Below are positions 50,501 to 63,123 of a stretch of DNA of 64,000 nucleotides, in pieces. Position 1 is the first letter of the stretch. Each line of letters opens with the position of its first letter. A model generated the notes under the pieces. It saw only the letters and a list, made by a program, of their open reading frames with translations, did not search any database and was not told the DNA's origin. Both the position numbers and the translations under genes were made by a program. Source of the stretch: Corylus avellana (taxonomy: Eukaryota; Streptophyta; Magnoliopsida; Fagales; Betulaceae); NCBI RefSeq assembly GCF_901000735.1, contig NC_081541.1, positions 6,751,021 through 6,815,020 of the forward strand, read 5' to 3'.

Positions 50501-53500
50501 ACAAAGGACTAAAGGACTTAATAGTAACAACAACAAGACTTCATGAATTTATCATTTCATATTGAGTAGAGAAATATAACCTGATAACCACTAGGCTTTG
50601 GATTAACAATGTAATCATCAAATTCACCATCAATAGGGGTCCAAAGCCTGTAATGCCAAGAAAGAATTAGAAAAAGGTCCATTATCTAGTCACAATCTTA
50701 TGCAATTCTATTAATCAGAAAAATTGTAAATATTTTAAACTCGAGACTACAAATACACTACTGATAGGGGTGGAACTAGGATTCTAGAATTGGGGGGGAC
50801 AAATTAGAGGATAACTTATTTGTAACTTAAAACTATTGGATCATATATGTAATATATATTATTTTTCGCGCGGGGGGCATCTATGTGTCTTACTAAAAAT
50901 TGTCTTTATTCCAGTAGTACCACCCCTGACTGAGGCACCAAAGAAACCCATCTATCTGCCCAAGATAGGAGAGCAAAAATTGCTGCTAAAATAAATTAGG
51001 TTATAGTGTCAAAACAACAATGGAAAACTGAAGAACAGAAATTTCAATTGATTTACTTGTGCACAATGTTGAGAAGACTGTAGCAACACTGAACAGCAGG
51101 TCCATGCAGAGTTCCATTCTTGTCTCCGACAACTACCCTTAATGCACGAGCATCATATACTTTATTGATGCTGACATCTTTCCGTTTCATCTAAGGAAGG
51201 TAAAAATACATTTATAAATTTTCATAATCACATCAAAATGAATTCTATTTAAAGATTTTTTCCAACAATCTAAGACCAATGAATATAAAATGACTTCTGC
51301 AAATATAACATAATTGTCAACAAAAGCATTAAAGATAGGTAGTAACCAATAGAAGCTAGATTATGATGCAGACTCCAAACTTTGACATCCAGCGTCTGTT
51401 GCTCAACCATCACGTTTATAACACCTTTTCTCCAATTTTAATGAGTTTCATGAATGGAAAGAAATTTCCAAAGTCTAAGTAAAATGTGTGCTAAAGATAA
51501 AAGGGGGACAAGGCCTAAACATCCAAGGTATGAGCCTACAAAAGTTCCTTCGTAAAAGAGAGAGAGTGAGAGAGAGAGATTAATCAAACACATGATGTCG
51601 TCCTCCACCAAATCTAGAGAATACAGAAAGTTGAAAATTTCAGGCCCCACCCAACTTACCAAGAAAAAAAAAAAAAAAAAAAGCATGGAGGGAGAAGAGA
51701 TTGACTTCTTTGGATTAGATAATGGTCTGTTGACAAAGTTTTCAGGCTTATCCAAACAGATGAAGATTAACAACCACCATAAACTCAACTCCGTAATACA
51801 CTTCAAGAAAGAGTTCTAGAACAGATCATTAGAGATATCTGAAAAACTGTGCCACCTGTCCCAAATATCTATGGCAAATTTTCTAACAATCCTGATCACT
51901 AAGTCAGAATAGTTTGCATTACTTCTGCCAATGAGCTCTAGCCTGTCATCTCCTCCCCTCTAAGAACAGGGTGGAGGGTAAAGTCAGGAGTTATAGGGTG
52001 CTATGCAACTTATCAATCATTTAAAAAGAGAGGGGGAGAGAGAGAAAGAGAGATTGCAGCTAAAAAAAGATTTCAGATGAATTCCAGCACAGTATCCAAG
52101 GAAACTTCTCCGCCAATATAAAAGGCAATTTCAGCACTTCATGCCAATTTGTTATAATATTATAATATTTTCAGTATTTCAATGGTTTTATTAGTTTGAT
52201 GTAGCAGCTGAAAAAACAGAAGTTTTTTCTTCACTTTTGAGCACCACATGCTTCTTTTCTAAAGTACATTATATGAATAAGGCATTTAATGGCAAAGTTC
52301 ACATCATTTCTCATATTTGTATCGCAGAATAGAGAGCTTCAAGTTTATAAATAGGGTTAAATACCTTTGACCCCCTATGGTTTAACAACTTTATTTTTTG
52401 CCCCCTCGGTTTCATTTTGTATTATAAATGGTACCTCGATAATAGCTAAAAACCGAGATGGTACCTCCGTCTAACTTCCGTCCAAAAATTTACGAAAATT
52501 CATGTCAGCACTTTTAAAAAATCGACACATGTTCATATACCAAATTAATAATAATAATAATAATAAAACTAAAATTATTAAAAAAATTAAAAAAAAATTA
52601 GTATATGTTGGAAAAGGGGTGGCTCACAAAAATGGGGGTGGCCGACCATCCCATGGGGTTGGCTGGAACCACCCCCTTATCACTTTATTTCGTTAAATTC
52701 CATTCAAAAATTTAGTCTGGGAAACATAGAGAAAATGGGGGGTTGTCAAACCTGATGCTTTTGAAATATATAAAGTATCGAGAGAGAACATTGGATGTTC
52801 TGCAACAAGAAAAATAGTTGGCGAGAAATTCAGATCAAAAAAACATTTGCTGTTAAAAAATCAGATCAAAAGGAAAGTGTTAAAAAATTCAAAGAACAAG
52901 AGAGAATCTAAGGAAAAGTTAAAAACCCATCAACAAAAAACAAATAAAAACAAGAAAAAAAAAAAAAAAGTGTGGGAAGTTACAGGTTTCCACATATTTT
53001 TGTGTTCATGATTTTCTTTGGAAAGATTTTTGTGGTCCTCAGTCATCAGTGGGTGAGAAGTATTAACCGGACAAAAAATGGGGAGAGGAGGAGGAGGAGG
53101 AGGAGAAGAAGAAGAGCGTAGGTAAAAGGAAAAGAAAGAAAGTGAGAAAAAATAAAAAGAAAGCGTTTTTTTTTTTAATATTTTAAATAATTTTAGTTTT
53201 AAAATTTTTATTTTTTATTTTTAATTAGGAATATGGATATGTGTCGATTTTATAAAGGTACTGACGTAGATTTCCGTCAATTTTTAGATGGAAGTGCGTA
53301 GGTAAAAGGAAAAGAAAGAAAGTGAGGAAAAAAAAAAGCGTTTTTTTTTTTTAATTATATATTTTTAATAATTTTAGTTTTAAAATTTTTATTCTTTATA
53401 TTTAATTAGAAATATGGACATGTGTCGATTTTATAAAGGTGCTGACGTAGATTTCCGTCAATTTTTAGATGGAAGTTAAATGGAAGTACCATCTCGGTTT

Positions 53501-56500
53501 TTAGTCATTATCGAGGTACCATTTGTGATACAAAATGAAACCGATGAGGCAAAAAATAAAGTTGTTAAACCACAGTTTTTGCCCTATAAACATAAGAGAG
53601 TTCCGCAATTTAGATCTTCCTCCAGTAAGAAAGTTTCTCTCCACAGACATCTCATAACAACTTCTAGAAATCCAGCACAAGTGTGCTATGATGCATAATA
53701 ATAGATATCATAGCGACCCCACAAACAAGCATACTCTTAAATACTATATGCAGTCAACTTTATAAAGAAACCAGAAGTCAATATCTTTACAGCATACTGT
53801 AACAGTTAAAAGGAAAAAACGAAGACACGGTCTTACAGGTTTTCATACTTTGACAATTACGTACTGAGATCATTCTTTACATAGAGTAGGTTTTGAACTA
53901 TGCTGAAACAAAGGCATTTCATGTACAGAAGTGATGAACATACTTAACTCTTAGAATAATATGCAATATCTCATTTGATTATGGTATGCAAAACTTATGC
54001 ACACATGCCTAACTCTAGTTGTTTGAAAGTAAATTCATTCGTACCTTGCTGAAAATACTATACAAGCTTTTTAGTCGGCTTGATAAAGTTACTTCCATCC
54101 CTGGAACATAACTGCAAAAGAAATAATTAAAAATAAAAATTACAACCTTTTAGCCGTAGACAAACTAAAAAATATTGGCCCTATGTCACTGAATGAGACA
54201 TGCATAAATAAACTAAAAAATTTAATAACATCTTTAGATTATATTTAGCAAGCACAGGAGCAAATGATAACGAGAGAAGCAGAACATACGAATTTGATAT
54301 AATTAACTCCCGCTCAAGTGCTTCCTCACAAACTACCAGAGATGCTAAAGCAATTCCAGCATCGTGCAAAACCTTGGGTTTCATGTTTGTCTCCAGAGTA
54401 CTTGTGAGACTACTGAGAAATTTAGTCCGTTTTCTCCGATCTAACAAGATATCAAAAGGAACTACAGCCTCCAAAAGATCCTGAAATTAAAGAATAATCA
54501 ACTGGAATGACTAACAACGGAAATTTATCAACTACCATTAAATTCCAATTTCCCATTCTTTCAGAGTATTACAACCCTCTCCAACATGCTTTGCTTCAGA
54601 GACCATTGTGTCTAAAAGTAACCTAAGCATGCAAGCTGTTAGGAACAAAAGTCTTTTGTCAATGTAGATGAACATCCTAGACTGCCTCTTTAAACCTATT
54701 TCTAATGCCACATATATGAAATGACTGAGTGTCATTTCTGCCACCACCTTTTTTTTTTAATGAATAATTCTAATATCATTGAAAGAAAATGGCAAATCCC
54801 TCGTACATGAAGAGTATACAAGAGAGCCATAAACCCTAAAGTCTACTACAATGTAAAAAGCAAATCAAATCTACCAGATTTGCTGAGACAAAATTAGGAA
54901 CATTTACAATAACCCAATCCAAAAGAGATCTCAAAAAGGAGGATTTTAGAATAAGCACATTGGACTCGCTATCCTCGAAGAGGTTCCAGTTCCTTTCTCT
55001 CCAAATGCTCCACATTAAGAGAGCATGAATAACTTTCCAGATTACCTCTTTGAGCTGTCCCCTCCCTTGAAATTTTTGGCAATGAAGTAGCTCTAAGATG
55101 TTAATAAGCATCATCCAAAAAAACTCCAAATATGTTAATGACAAAAGGAAACACGGTGCTTCATTTTGCACCACAGTGATTGTAATTTGTACTGCATATT
55201 ATAAATTTGAAATAAATCTACAAAAGGTTGTCTCAGAAGTTACAATCTGAAATTAAAAAATATCAAGATAATTTAAAAAGGAAGAAAAAAGGACACTACC
55301 TAGTGAATTTCCTATGCACTTGGGTTGCGCCCCTTGCGCTTTTAATGAATTTATTTTACTTATTTTGATGTCCGGGAACCTCTCCAAGGCAAGGCCCTTC
55401 GGACCCACCCTTGCAGAGTAAATCCCAGTCTCGTGCACCGCACCCTCGAAAGTTTCCCTACACGGAACTGGTTAAATCTCTGGCTTTTCACCAGGGGGTG
55501 TGGCTCCAAGAAATTGTTTGCACTCATGAGGTGTTGAACCTTGGACCTTGAAGGGAGCAAACCTTAAGACCAAGGCCTCCACCACTTGGGCCAACCCCTT
55601 GGGGTTTAAAAAAAAAAAAAAAAAGAATTTCCTTTACTTATAAAAAAAATAAAAAATATAAAAACCATTTAAATCTTTCAATGACCATTTAGTAGGAAAA
55701 AAAAAAAAAAAAAAAACAGACTTCTTTCTTTTTTAATGCTGAGACTACAGGTGCTTAAATAATCTAGGGGGTGTTTGGCAAATGGGATGGCCTAAACACT
55801 GTAGTTGATGTAGATTGATGTGAAAAAAAGTAAGAATGTTTAGTATAAAAAAATGAAAAAGTGGTATGAAAAAGTGAAAAAGTTTTGTTTTATAGTGATT
55901 TTTTTATTTGAATAATAATAAAAAGTGAATGATTTGATATTAAAAGTGAAAAAGTTAGAATGTTCTGATGTTGATTTTTTTGGGAAATGGTGATTAACAG
56001 TGTTTGGGCCAACCCCATCCCCATTACCAAACAAAGCCCTAATGTATCTCATGCATTGACTGCTAACCAGAGAATATTTTTCATTATTTCTAGGAAACTT
56101 TCTTTTTTAACATATAAGTAATAGAAATATCAATAAAAGTGTAAGGCACCCCCAGATACACAGGAAGTATATAAGAGAAACACCTAGCTAGAAGCAAAAA
56201 TAAATTACTTCTTGGAAACTTCATAGCCGTAAAGCAAACAATTATCTATAATAGAAAAAATCAGGCGAAGAGCTCATTCACTCAGCATGATAAATTCCTG
56301 CAAAAATATGCATCTAAGCCCTCACTATCAGTGGTATTCATACCATCTCCGTCAAAAAGCATTAATAAAGCAATGACAAAAAAAAAGTTTCTCAATCAGG
56401 CTCAGTTTATCTCTAACGATATAATAAATATATAAAAGAAAATTTGCTTACCTTCATGCTTGTGATGTCTTCATCAATTGCCAAGGACCTTTCATATTCG

Positions 56501-59500
56501 GAAGTTGAGTTCCTTTCATCCATTGGTGACAAGCCCACTCGCGCAGATAATCGTCTAGGATTTCCTGCTCTGCTGCTAGGGCTCCACATGGACGCAAGAT
56601 CAGCTCGCATCTTCTGAAACATTTGAGGCTGGACATACGTGTACAGGAAAAATGAGACATGTAATTAAAGAATCAAATTACATATCAGAAAAGAACATGA
56701 TACAGTTGAGCAACATGGATGTCATTATGATCCGTGATAGAAAAAAATATTATATCAGACCTGAAGAACAGCAAAGCACAGATCTTCCAGTTCAGCTTTT
56801 AATGCCCACAGACCCAATCTGGAAGCAAGTGAGCACCATATAACTAAGGTCTCCTCTGCAACAGCTTGAGCCTTCGGCAACGGCAGCACGAAACTGTAAA
56901 ATAACTCATCATCCAGAAGTTTGATTCATATGGTAATAATATAAGCCTAAATTTTGGTTAGGTCAGCCATAAGATTCATGATTGATCCAGAGATTGTGGA
57001 TATTCATAAATTATTCAAACCTGCAAAATTACTCTTAAAGAAAGCAGAAAGATTTATAATTAAAAATAAGGGTTAGTTGTAACATCCATCCTAAACTATG
57101 GGGTTATTTGCAATGCTCTTCCCACAGTATAATTTTTTTCAATCAACACTCTCCATCGTCCAAACTATGTCAACATTAATAGATTAGCAAAAAGTAGTGG
57201 GATGCACTGTGTTAAATCACTAGTTGTCACAAAAGTTTAAGCTGATAGGAAGAGGTAAATTTAATCACTTAATCAACACTTTAACACTCATCCTCACGTA
57301 TGAGCTCAAACTCTCTTTTAATATGTGAGGCCCAACACGTGGAATATTTAATTTAAATGGGGGATGATTTGACAAAGTCAAGGTTCGATCCCAGGGCCTT
57401 TGGCTCTGATACCATGTTAAATCACCAGTTATCCCAAAAGTTTAAGCTGATAGGAAGAGGTAAATTTAATCACTTAATCTATACTTTAACACACCGATAT
57501 GTTAGAATTAACACATTAGTCATTAGTTTGCAATGTCCACCCAACACACCTCACCACTCAGTTAATTTTGACACGGATTTGGATGATTGAGTGGACAACG
57601 CAAATTAATCTTCAATTAGAGTGTTGACTGCAAAAATTTGTAATTTATGAGTATTAATTAACTAAATGATTAAATTTATCATTTCCTATGAGCTTAAATT
57701 TTGGGATAAGTGGTGATTTAACACGGTATTAGAGGCATGGGTCCTGAGTTACCCTCACTCCACAATCTACCCCATGTTTCAATTAAATATCTCACGCGTT
57801 AGGCCTCACTTGTTGAGGGAGATTTTGAGCTGACACGTGAAAATGAGTATTGAAGTATTAATTAAATGATTAAATTTATCATTTCCAATGAGCTTTTAAG
57901 CTTTTATGATAAATGGTGATTTGACAATAAGAAACATTGAAAAGGACCCAATTTGAATGGATAGCTACAATTAACCCCGGAAATAGAAATAAAAAATGAA
58001 AGGAAAAAAGTGATTGTAATCATTTAGGAATTAATTCAAAACATAAATGAACACAAAATAGTCACCCTTAAACAGGCAAAATTTACTAATAGAAGTAGAG
58101 AGTCAATACATGGTTCTCATGTTGTGAAGTCGATCTGCAAGCTTGATGAGCACTACACGTGGATCATCAACCATGCCCAAGAGCATAACTCGTAAATTAT
58201 TAGCCTAATAGATGAACAGTTAAAGTATGAGAATCATAAAAAACTATTGCAGCTAAGGTATGTTGCTTATCTCAGAAAAAGAACTGATAAAGTTACTTAC
58301 AAAGCTACAATTAATTTACTCAATACAAATAAAAACCATCCCATCCTTTCTTGCATATAAGTTTCCTTTTCACTAAGCAGCGTTTAACACACAGTAATGA
58401 TGTCTTAGGACTTTTCATGTAAGCAAGCTTTGCCTTTCTTTTTAATAAATTATTATTCATGTTGTGCATTGGTGCATCTAGTAAGATGCACCAATGCACA
58501 CCGGTGAGTGTCACCACAAGTTTCTAGAAGTAATGGTCCTAAGCTCATACATTAGAATCAGAACCAAATAAGGATATGAAAAAATCTCCAATCTATATTT
58601 AGATCAACATAATTTGTTCTTATACATTACATTTAAGGTCACTTGTGACTCAACTGTGTAATAAAATTTCTTTATTAACTTCCATAGAATGGCTAATTGC
58701 AATCACAATCTAGCAATTGAGTTTTATACCTCTTCAGGACCAAGGGTACCCAGGTTCACATTTATCCTGCGGTGTCTCCGTAACAGCTGCAAAACAAAAT
58801 ACATGACAACATGAAGAACACCACAAGAAAGGGGAAAAAGAAATGAAAGAATCTCACGGAAGCCAAAATCAAGGGACTGCAAGTATATGATGGAATGGAA
58901 CACAATATGAGGAAACTAACAGAATTCCCGTATATATTTGCAATGTGACCTAAAGAACAGTAATAAAGACTCTGTAACATGACCTCAAGGTAGCAAGACA
59001 ACAAAATGAGCAAAGTGGATTAGGTCATGTATGTCAACAACTTCTCCTTTAAATAGAATCTGCAATATTTTTCCCATTCTACTTCCATGTGGCATTTATT
59101 CACCTTGTACTCGCCACATATTCAACATGAAATGAAAAAAAATTTCCACAGTTGAAAATGGAAAATATAAAACTGAAGTGGAAATAACCTAGGCAAAGAA
59201 AATTAGAAACTATGGCAAAGAAAATTAGAAACTATCTTGCAATAAAATCTCTGAATAAAAAATTGTTTCCCAAAAATGACAACTTTATTTCCAGCTGCTC
59301 AGTGACAGTTATTTCTTGCATTTTATTCCTGGCTGCTCAACAAGGCAAGAAAACTGAAAAGGCATGATTAGACTAGTTTTTCATTGTTTCCAATTTCATA
59401 AATGAAAACCGTTTTTCAAAAGCGTCATAAAGCTTCTGAAACTTACTAAATTCAACACATAAAGGCCTAATTGAATCTTGATACAGGAGAATCACAGACT

Positions 59501-62500
59501 TGAATTGTCAAATACTGAATTAATGACGTGAGAATATCTTGACAGAGAAAATCGGTCGAATCAGGCATAATTGGGGCAATATTGCACATTAGGCTTTTAG
59601 GCAGTAAATTGGGTATAACTTTTCGTACGAGTATTACAATTGCGCATTTGATCCCAATTTGAAAAGCTCTTTTCGGGTGCACGTCATGGACACCCAACAA
59701 CCCTTAGTGAGCGCCCTTTTTTGGCCCAAAATCCACTATGTTTCCTTCCAAATCACTATTTAAGTTACTTTTTGCCATTTTAGGACATATTTATTTTCTC
59801 ATATTAGAAGTGATTTTATTACTAGATTTGGCCAAATTTTTTGGCAGAATCTTTATTTTATTTCGCAATTTGATTTTATGAAATATTAGACTTTTGTCTT
59901 TTTTGGCAAAAAGTTGGTTTGCTTCAACTATATAAGCATGGCTTGTGGGCTTAGTTCTTCATTCAGAATTGAATAATATTCTAGTACTATTAGAGTTATT
60001 CTTAGTTTTCTTTGAGCAGTTAGGGTCCTTTATTAACCCAAACCGTTATTTTCTCTCTTTCTAAATAACCCTTACAGCCTCCAATACTTGGCTTTTGTTT
60101 ACTATCATACATTATCAGAACAATTCTAATTCTACTCGGCGTCAAATATTTTCATTTGGAACCAAAAGATATGGGTTTATAGTCATAACCAGTTAATAAT
60201 ACCTGATTTATATAACTTAACCTGGAAACACCAGCTACCAACTTAGCTACATCATCACCAAACTCTTCTTCTATCTTGTGCAAACTTTCACATGTATCAT
60301 CAATTACGTCATGGAGAACCCCGGCCACAACTGTATCAACAGCCTGCAGGAGAATTTACGATCTTAATGAAGGGATAAATGGAAAATGTGCTTTTAAACA
60401 GTGAAAGTGTTTTTCAATTTCTACAATTAAGTGACATACTGCTACTTAAATATGCAACAATATAATACACAAACAGTGAATCCATATTTCCAGTTGAGTC
60501 ATATTGCTTTATTGCATATTATTCATTAATTTCATGATCTAATAACAAATAATTAAAAATTAGTAGCAATACATATTTTTGCCATAAAAATTGGATAGCA
60601 AAACTATCAACACAGGCATAAAAAAGGATAAATAACCACCGATTTAGGAGGGTAAATAATCAAAGAAAAAGGATAAAAATAAAAAGGAAAAGGGAAAAAA
60701 GAAAGAGCATTGGGAACTCTAAATTTCAAAAAGATAATTTTCTAGCACCAACGTACATGAAAATGAGAACAAAGTTTTATTTTATTGCATATGGTACTAG
60801 AGTTCCATTGATTGATAGGGCATGTTAAGGGCATATACTGTTGATTCAAAATGATAGGCAATGAATATTCTGTCCTTTGCTGTTTATTTTCTTTTTATGC
60901 ATATTTTGTCTGCATAAGCAATAAATAAGACACATGTTTACTTAAGCAGCTTGGCCTTGGAGGGTCTGTTACCCAAAACTAGAACTAACCTTTTTCAAAT
61001 TAATTCAAAACAACAAAGAATGGCTATGATTATGGTCTACTAGTCACTAACCCTATGTACCGTAATGGGGAGGTTCCCACCATCACTGTCCAGACTACTA
61101 GTAGAATATTTTTTCCATTGATATGGTCATTTTCATGCATCCCTTCAGCTACATATGAGGAAAATAGGAAACTTAAAAAACTGCATGTCCCTTACACAAC
61201 AAGCACATGCAAAAAATAAGCATGTTAACTCATGCATGGATCATAATGGTGAAGACTAAGATTTGTCAAGTCTGGATTTATGTGTTTCTTGAGTTTAATT
61301 TTCTTTCCTTAATTCATCTTTCTTCTTTCACTTTTTGTTTAAGGAGGTTCTCCATTGTATAAGTCTTGCATACCGGGCTTGCACTTCACGCCTTTCTAAT
61401 GCAGTTTACTTAATAAAAAAAAAAAAAGCAGACGAGAATATCTTTTTTATAAGTAAAAAAAAAAAAAAAAAAAAAAAGATGAGAATAATATTAATAAGTT
61501 AATACATGTCTTCCACAATATAGAACATTCGGTATAAGAAGAAAGTTCTCTTATTACAGTTCTGAAAAAGATAGTAAAAAATGGTGAATATTGTAGGAAT
61601 AAATTAACACAAACATTTTCGTAGCCAAAAACTTAAACCATATTAAATAGAAACAGGATTGCATACTCGTTTGCCACTTGATGGAACCAACATTGCTAAG
61701 ATCCTTCCCGTATGAATACAATGAGTTAGATAAGGGTCTCCTGTTTTCCGAAATTGGCCACAGTGAGCTTTTTTCGCAAATGCAATTGACTTTTGTACCT
61801 GCCTTCACAGATAGAGTGTTTTAGTAGCAGCAAATGACTATAAGCAAGTTGGGATTCAAGTATAGATGGTAAACCTTTGGATCACTAAATATAGGATACC
61901 CAGTTACATCTACTCCCTCCAGTATAAAGGAACCTGCAACACAATATGATATTAATATTTAATTTAATAAAATAGAGAAGAAAATGGATCCACAATTGAA
62001 AAATTCATATATTAAACATTTTCAAGAGAACCACCAGTGAGAGACGAGAATTGAGGAAAAAAAGTGGGGGATGCTGTGCCAAGAATAATTTTATAAACCT
62101 GCCCTAAATCATCATAATGTAGTCAATGCAATAAGGAAAAGAAGGGTTATCAAGTCAAGACCATCTCAATTTGGAACAGCAGCAGAAATGAAGCTCGGAG
62201 AGACAAAAATATTTTCTTAAGAAATTAAACATACTGATATTTAGTATAGACAGTTCAAATTTAAACTCAAATTTGTTTAGTTCAAAAGAAAAGGCACAAA
62301 AGAATCGCAAAATACACTGCTGAGCCTGAGAGGGTTGAATGATGTGTAGTTTCGTTGCAATTTTCCTCTCGTCTAGGACCAAAGCAAACATACAAACTCA
62401 CACCAAGACGCACCTGGCTGCTCCTCCCTCTTGGGCCACAAGAAATCGACCTTGGTGGATAGACAAGCCCCCGACGCGATGGCCACGGCGGTGACGGCCA

Positions 62501-62720
62501 CGTGCGTGATGGCCGACGTCACGGCCCCGTGTAGCGAGGAGCCCGAGCCTGCCGCGGCGGCGATCGCGTTTCCGGAGGCAAAGACGGAGCCGAGGGAGGA
62601 CGAGACGGAGAGCCCCGGCGCAACTCGGCAGAACATGTTGTTGCGGCGGAGATTCCGAGAGTTGGCGAGGCGGTGGAGTGTGTGGAGGAATGGCGGCGTC
62701 TTGTGGGCTGAGAGGAACAT
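44507..62720 (-). CDS. RSH1: RelA/SpoT homologue 1 (plastid (p)ppGpp metabolism), complete
   Basis: Eighteen exons: 62,414-62,720; 61,875-61,933; 61,667-61,798; 60,203-60,343; 58,730-58,786; 58,110-58,204; 56,761-56,893; 56,452-56,628; 54,290-54,480; 54,045-54,111; 51,057-51,190; 50,581-50,647; 48,937-48,999; 48,600-48,844; 48,393-48,522; 47,030-47,122; 45,528-45,713; 44,507-44,800. They join in phase, all GT-AG, to 856 residues. The N-terminus is transit-peptide-like. The HD hydrolase domain shows HDVIDD (177-182) and LADRLHN (254-260). The synthetase-like domain shows YDARALR (465-471), FDDY (507-510) and PSGYQSLHTAV. The TGS domain is 798-856. By family knowledge plant RSH1 acts in chloroplasts, mainly as a (p)ppGpp hydrolase. 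One oddity is RTL at residues 539-541 where relatives usually have RTQ. Start chosen at [10 protein letters not shown]; an internal Met at codon 29 is possible. Confidence 0.93.
45960..46085. repeat. dispersed repeat shared with 26,425-26,545
   Basis: Both loci share text such as TGCCTTCAATAATTTTCTCA and TTTATAAATGTCGAAGG through TTTCATTTCAGTGAACC. One is in an RSH1 intron and the other downstream of TPS copy C. The family was not recognised. Confidence 0.6.
46376..46479. repeat. 52-bp tandem duplication in an RSH1 intron
   Basis: Two adjacent, apparently identical units beginning AGACTAGTAAGAGCTTGG and ending CTTGACAGAAA. They are preceded by a (GA)n run at 46,353-46,369. Identity suggests a recent slippage-type event. 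Confidence 0.9.
47611..47878 (-). mobile_element. degenerate TRIM element in RSH1 intron 15
   Basis: Two ~80-base direct repeats (TGTTAAATCACCACTTATTC and TACTAAATCATCATTTATCT starts) flank ~100 bases. Before the right repeat is GTTCTGATTCCA, a decayed primer-binding site on the minus strand. Same family as 57,210-57,491. Confidence 0.6.
50028..50239 (+). mobile_element. tRNA-derived SINE in RSH1 intron 12
   Basis: A-box TGGCTCAAGTGG and B-box GGTTTGAATCC, about 212 bases with a 17-A tail. Flanked by the direct repeat AAAGTATATTTAAAAAATT (50,009-50,027 and 50,240-50,258). It is antisense to the gene. Confidence 0.88.
50285..50540. repeat. GGT/GTGGTA-rich trinucleotide-like tract
   Basis: Degenerate GGTGGTAGTGGTGGC and GGTGGTAATAATGGC repeats give open frames on both strands. 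No protein family is seen. It lies in RSH1 intron 12. Confidence 0.7.
50765..50928. mobile_element. hAT-type MITE in RSH1 intron 11
   Basis: Left end TAGGGGTGGAACTAGG and inverted right end CAGGGGTGGTACTACTGG, 164 bases. ACTGA occurs on both outer sides, a partial match to an 8-bp duplication. The termini resemble hAT ends but differ from the array elements. Confidence 0.6.
52354..53584. mobile_element. long-terminal-inverted-repeat element (1,231 bp) in RSH1 intron 10
   Basis: Inverted arms of about 200 bases share GGTTTAACAACTTTATTTTT, ATGGTACCTCGATAAT and AAAACCGAGATGGTAC. The flanks TATAAATA and TATAAACA look like an 8-bp target duplication with one change. The interior holds a ~170-base tandem duplication (GTGCGTAGGTAAAAGG at 53,115 and 53,295) and a GGTGGCCGACC stretch. 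No transposase is seen. It could be MULE-like or hAT-like. Confidence 0.65.
54749..55188 (-). pseudogene. LINE 3' fragment in RSH1 intron 8
   Basis: The minus-strand frame 54,836-55,174 includes [17 protein letters not shown], the conserved C-terminal part of the LINE zf-RVT region. It is followed by a 3' tail ending in poly-A on that strand at 54,749-54,758. 5'-truncated. Confidence 0.7.
55308..55645. mobile_element. SINE inserted in a LINE tail, RSH1 intron 8
   Basis: LINE-tail text GCACTTGGGTTGCGCCCC is interrupted at 55,364-55,624 by a SINE with A-box TGGCCCAAGTGG and B-box GGTTCAACACC on the minus strand. The flanks GAATTTATTTTACTTAT (55,347) and GAATTTCCTTTACTTAT (55,625) form a 17-bp duplication with two changes. 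A run of A just inside the right flank is on the side opposite to that expected for this SINE orientation. Confidence 0.6.
57210..57491 (-). mobile_element. TRIM element in RSH1 intron 6
   Basis: Two 77-base LTRs (57,210-57,286; 57,415-57,491) run TGTTAAATCAC... to TTTAACA. On the minus strand the upstream LTR is followed by TGGTATCAGAGCC, the initiator-Met primer-binding site, and the interior ends in the purine tract GTGAGGATGAG. Flanks CACTG and CACCG fit a 5-bp duplication with one change. Total length 282 bases, with no coding capacity. Confidence 0.85.
57651..57926 (+). mobile_element. second TRIM element, opposite orientation
   Basis: LTR-like repeats at 57,651-57,723 and 57,855-57,926 share ATTAAATTTATCATTTCC and TGGTGATTTRACA. 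CGGTATTAGAGGC after the first is a decayed primer-binding site. It lies 160 bases from the TRIM at 57,210 in the opposite orientation. Confidence 0.75.
59470..60080. mobile_element. candidate LTR-retrotransposon fragment in RSH1 intron 4
   Basis: Text such as CTTTTCGTACGAGTATTAC and CAACTATATAAGCATGGC followed by AATTGAATAATATTCTAG resembles the 3' internal region and LTR promoter of plant Ty3-type elements. I cannot define both ends or a target duplication, so this is tentative. Confidence 0.3.
61330..61432 (+). mobile_element. LINE 3' tail in RSH1 intron 3
   Basis: CTTGCATACCGGGCTTGCAC and CTAATGCAGTTTACTT followed by a poly-A run matches the 3' tail style of other LINE remnants here (55,308). 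No coding part is attached. A second poly-A tract lies at about 61,457-61,479. Confidence 0.4.
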
Positions 62721-63123
62721 GGTGGGTGGGTGGTGGTTACGGTAGTTTGGTTTGGCGCATAAAAGAGGAATAACAATGAGAGGGACATTTTTTTTTTTTT
62801 TTTGTTTGAAGAGAGTGAGTGTGATTCGTGTGAATGTGTGGCTGGGAAATGAGTGGAAGGGAATCCTAATGATTTTTGTATCTCTCAAATCTCTGTGCTT
62901 TTTGGGATTTGGAAGCACGAGCGAGAGAGAGAGAGAGAGAGAGAGAATATTTACGGTAACACTGTAACAGTAATTTGTACTAATATCCGTTGGTGCCTCG
63001 ATTGGCTTCTTTGTATGAATAGTAGTCAAGTTGACGACAAAACTCTTTTGGCTTTTTTTTTTTTTTTTTTTTGCCTGCAAAACTGTTTGGCTAAATTCTT
63101 ACAAAATAAAGTAAAATAAATAA
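62721..63123 (-). promoter_or_regulatory. RSH1 leader and promoter region
   Basis: The space between the RSH1 start and the MULE-like element contains poly-T/A runs (62,789-62,803 and 63,053-63,072) and the (GA)n tract. An in-frame open stretch reaches 63,080, so translation from farther upstream cannot be excluded, but the codons there are low-complexity. Confidence 0.4.
62919..62946. repeat. (GA)n microsatellite upstream of RSH1
   Basis: GAGAGA repeats about 200 bases upstream of the start codon; on the coding strand it is (CT)n. CT-rich tracts near plant transcription starts can form part of the core promoter. No clear TATA box was found for RSH1. Confidence 0.8.

Noticed and set aside
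50346..50565. Gly/Ser-rich and Val-rich frames in RSH1 intron 12
   Set aside because: They are the translation of a GGT-type microsatellite-like tract, open on both strands.
44507..62720. Recent bacterial transfer as the origin of the RelA/SpoT gene
   Set aside because: The gene has 18 plant-type introns and a transit peptide, and plant RSH1 is an old nuclear gene; nothing here suggests recent transfer.
62431..62745. 104-codon plus-strand frame opposite RSH1 exon 1
   Set aside because: It is the shadow of a GC-rich coding exon; the minus-strand frame continues in phase into 17 further exons.
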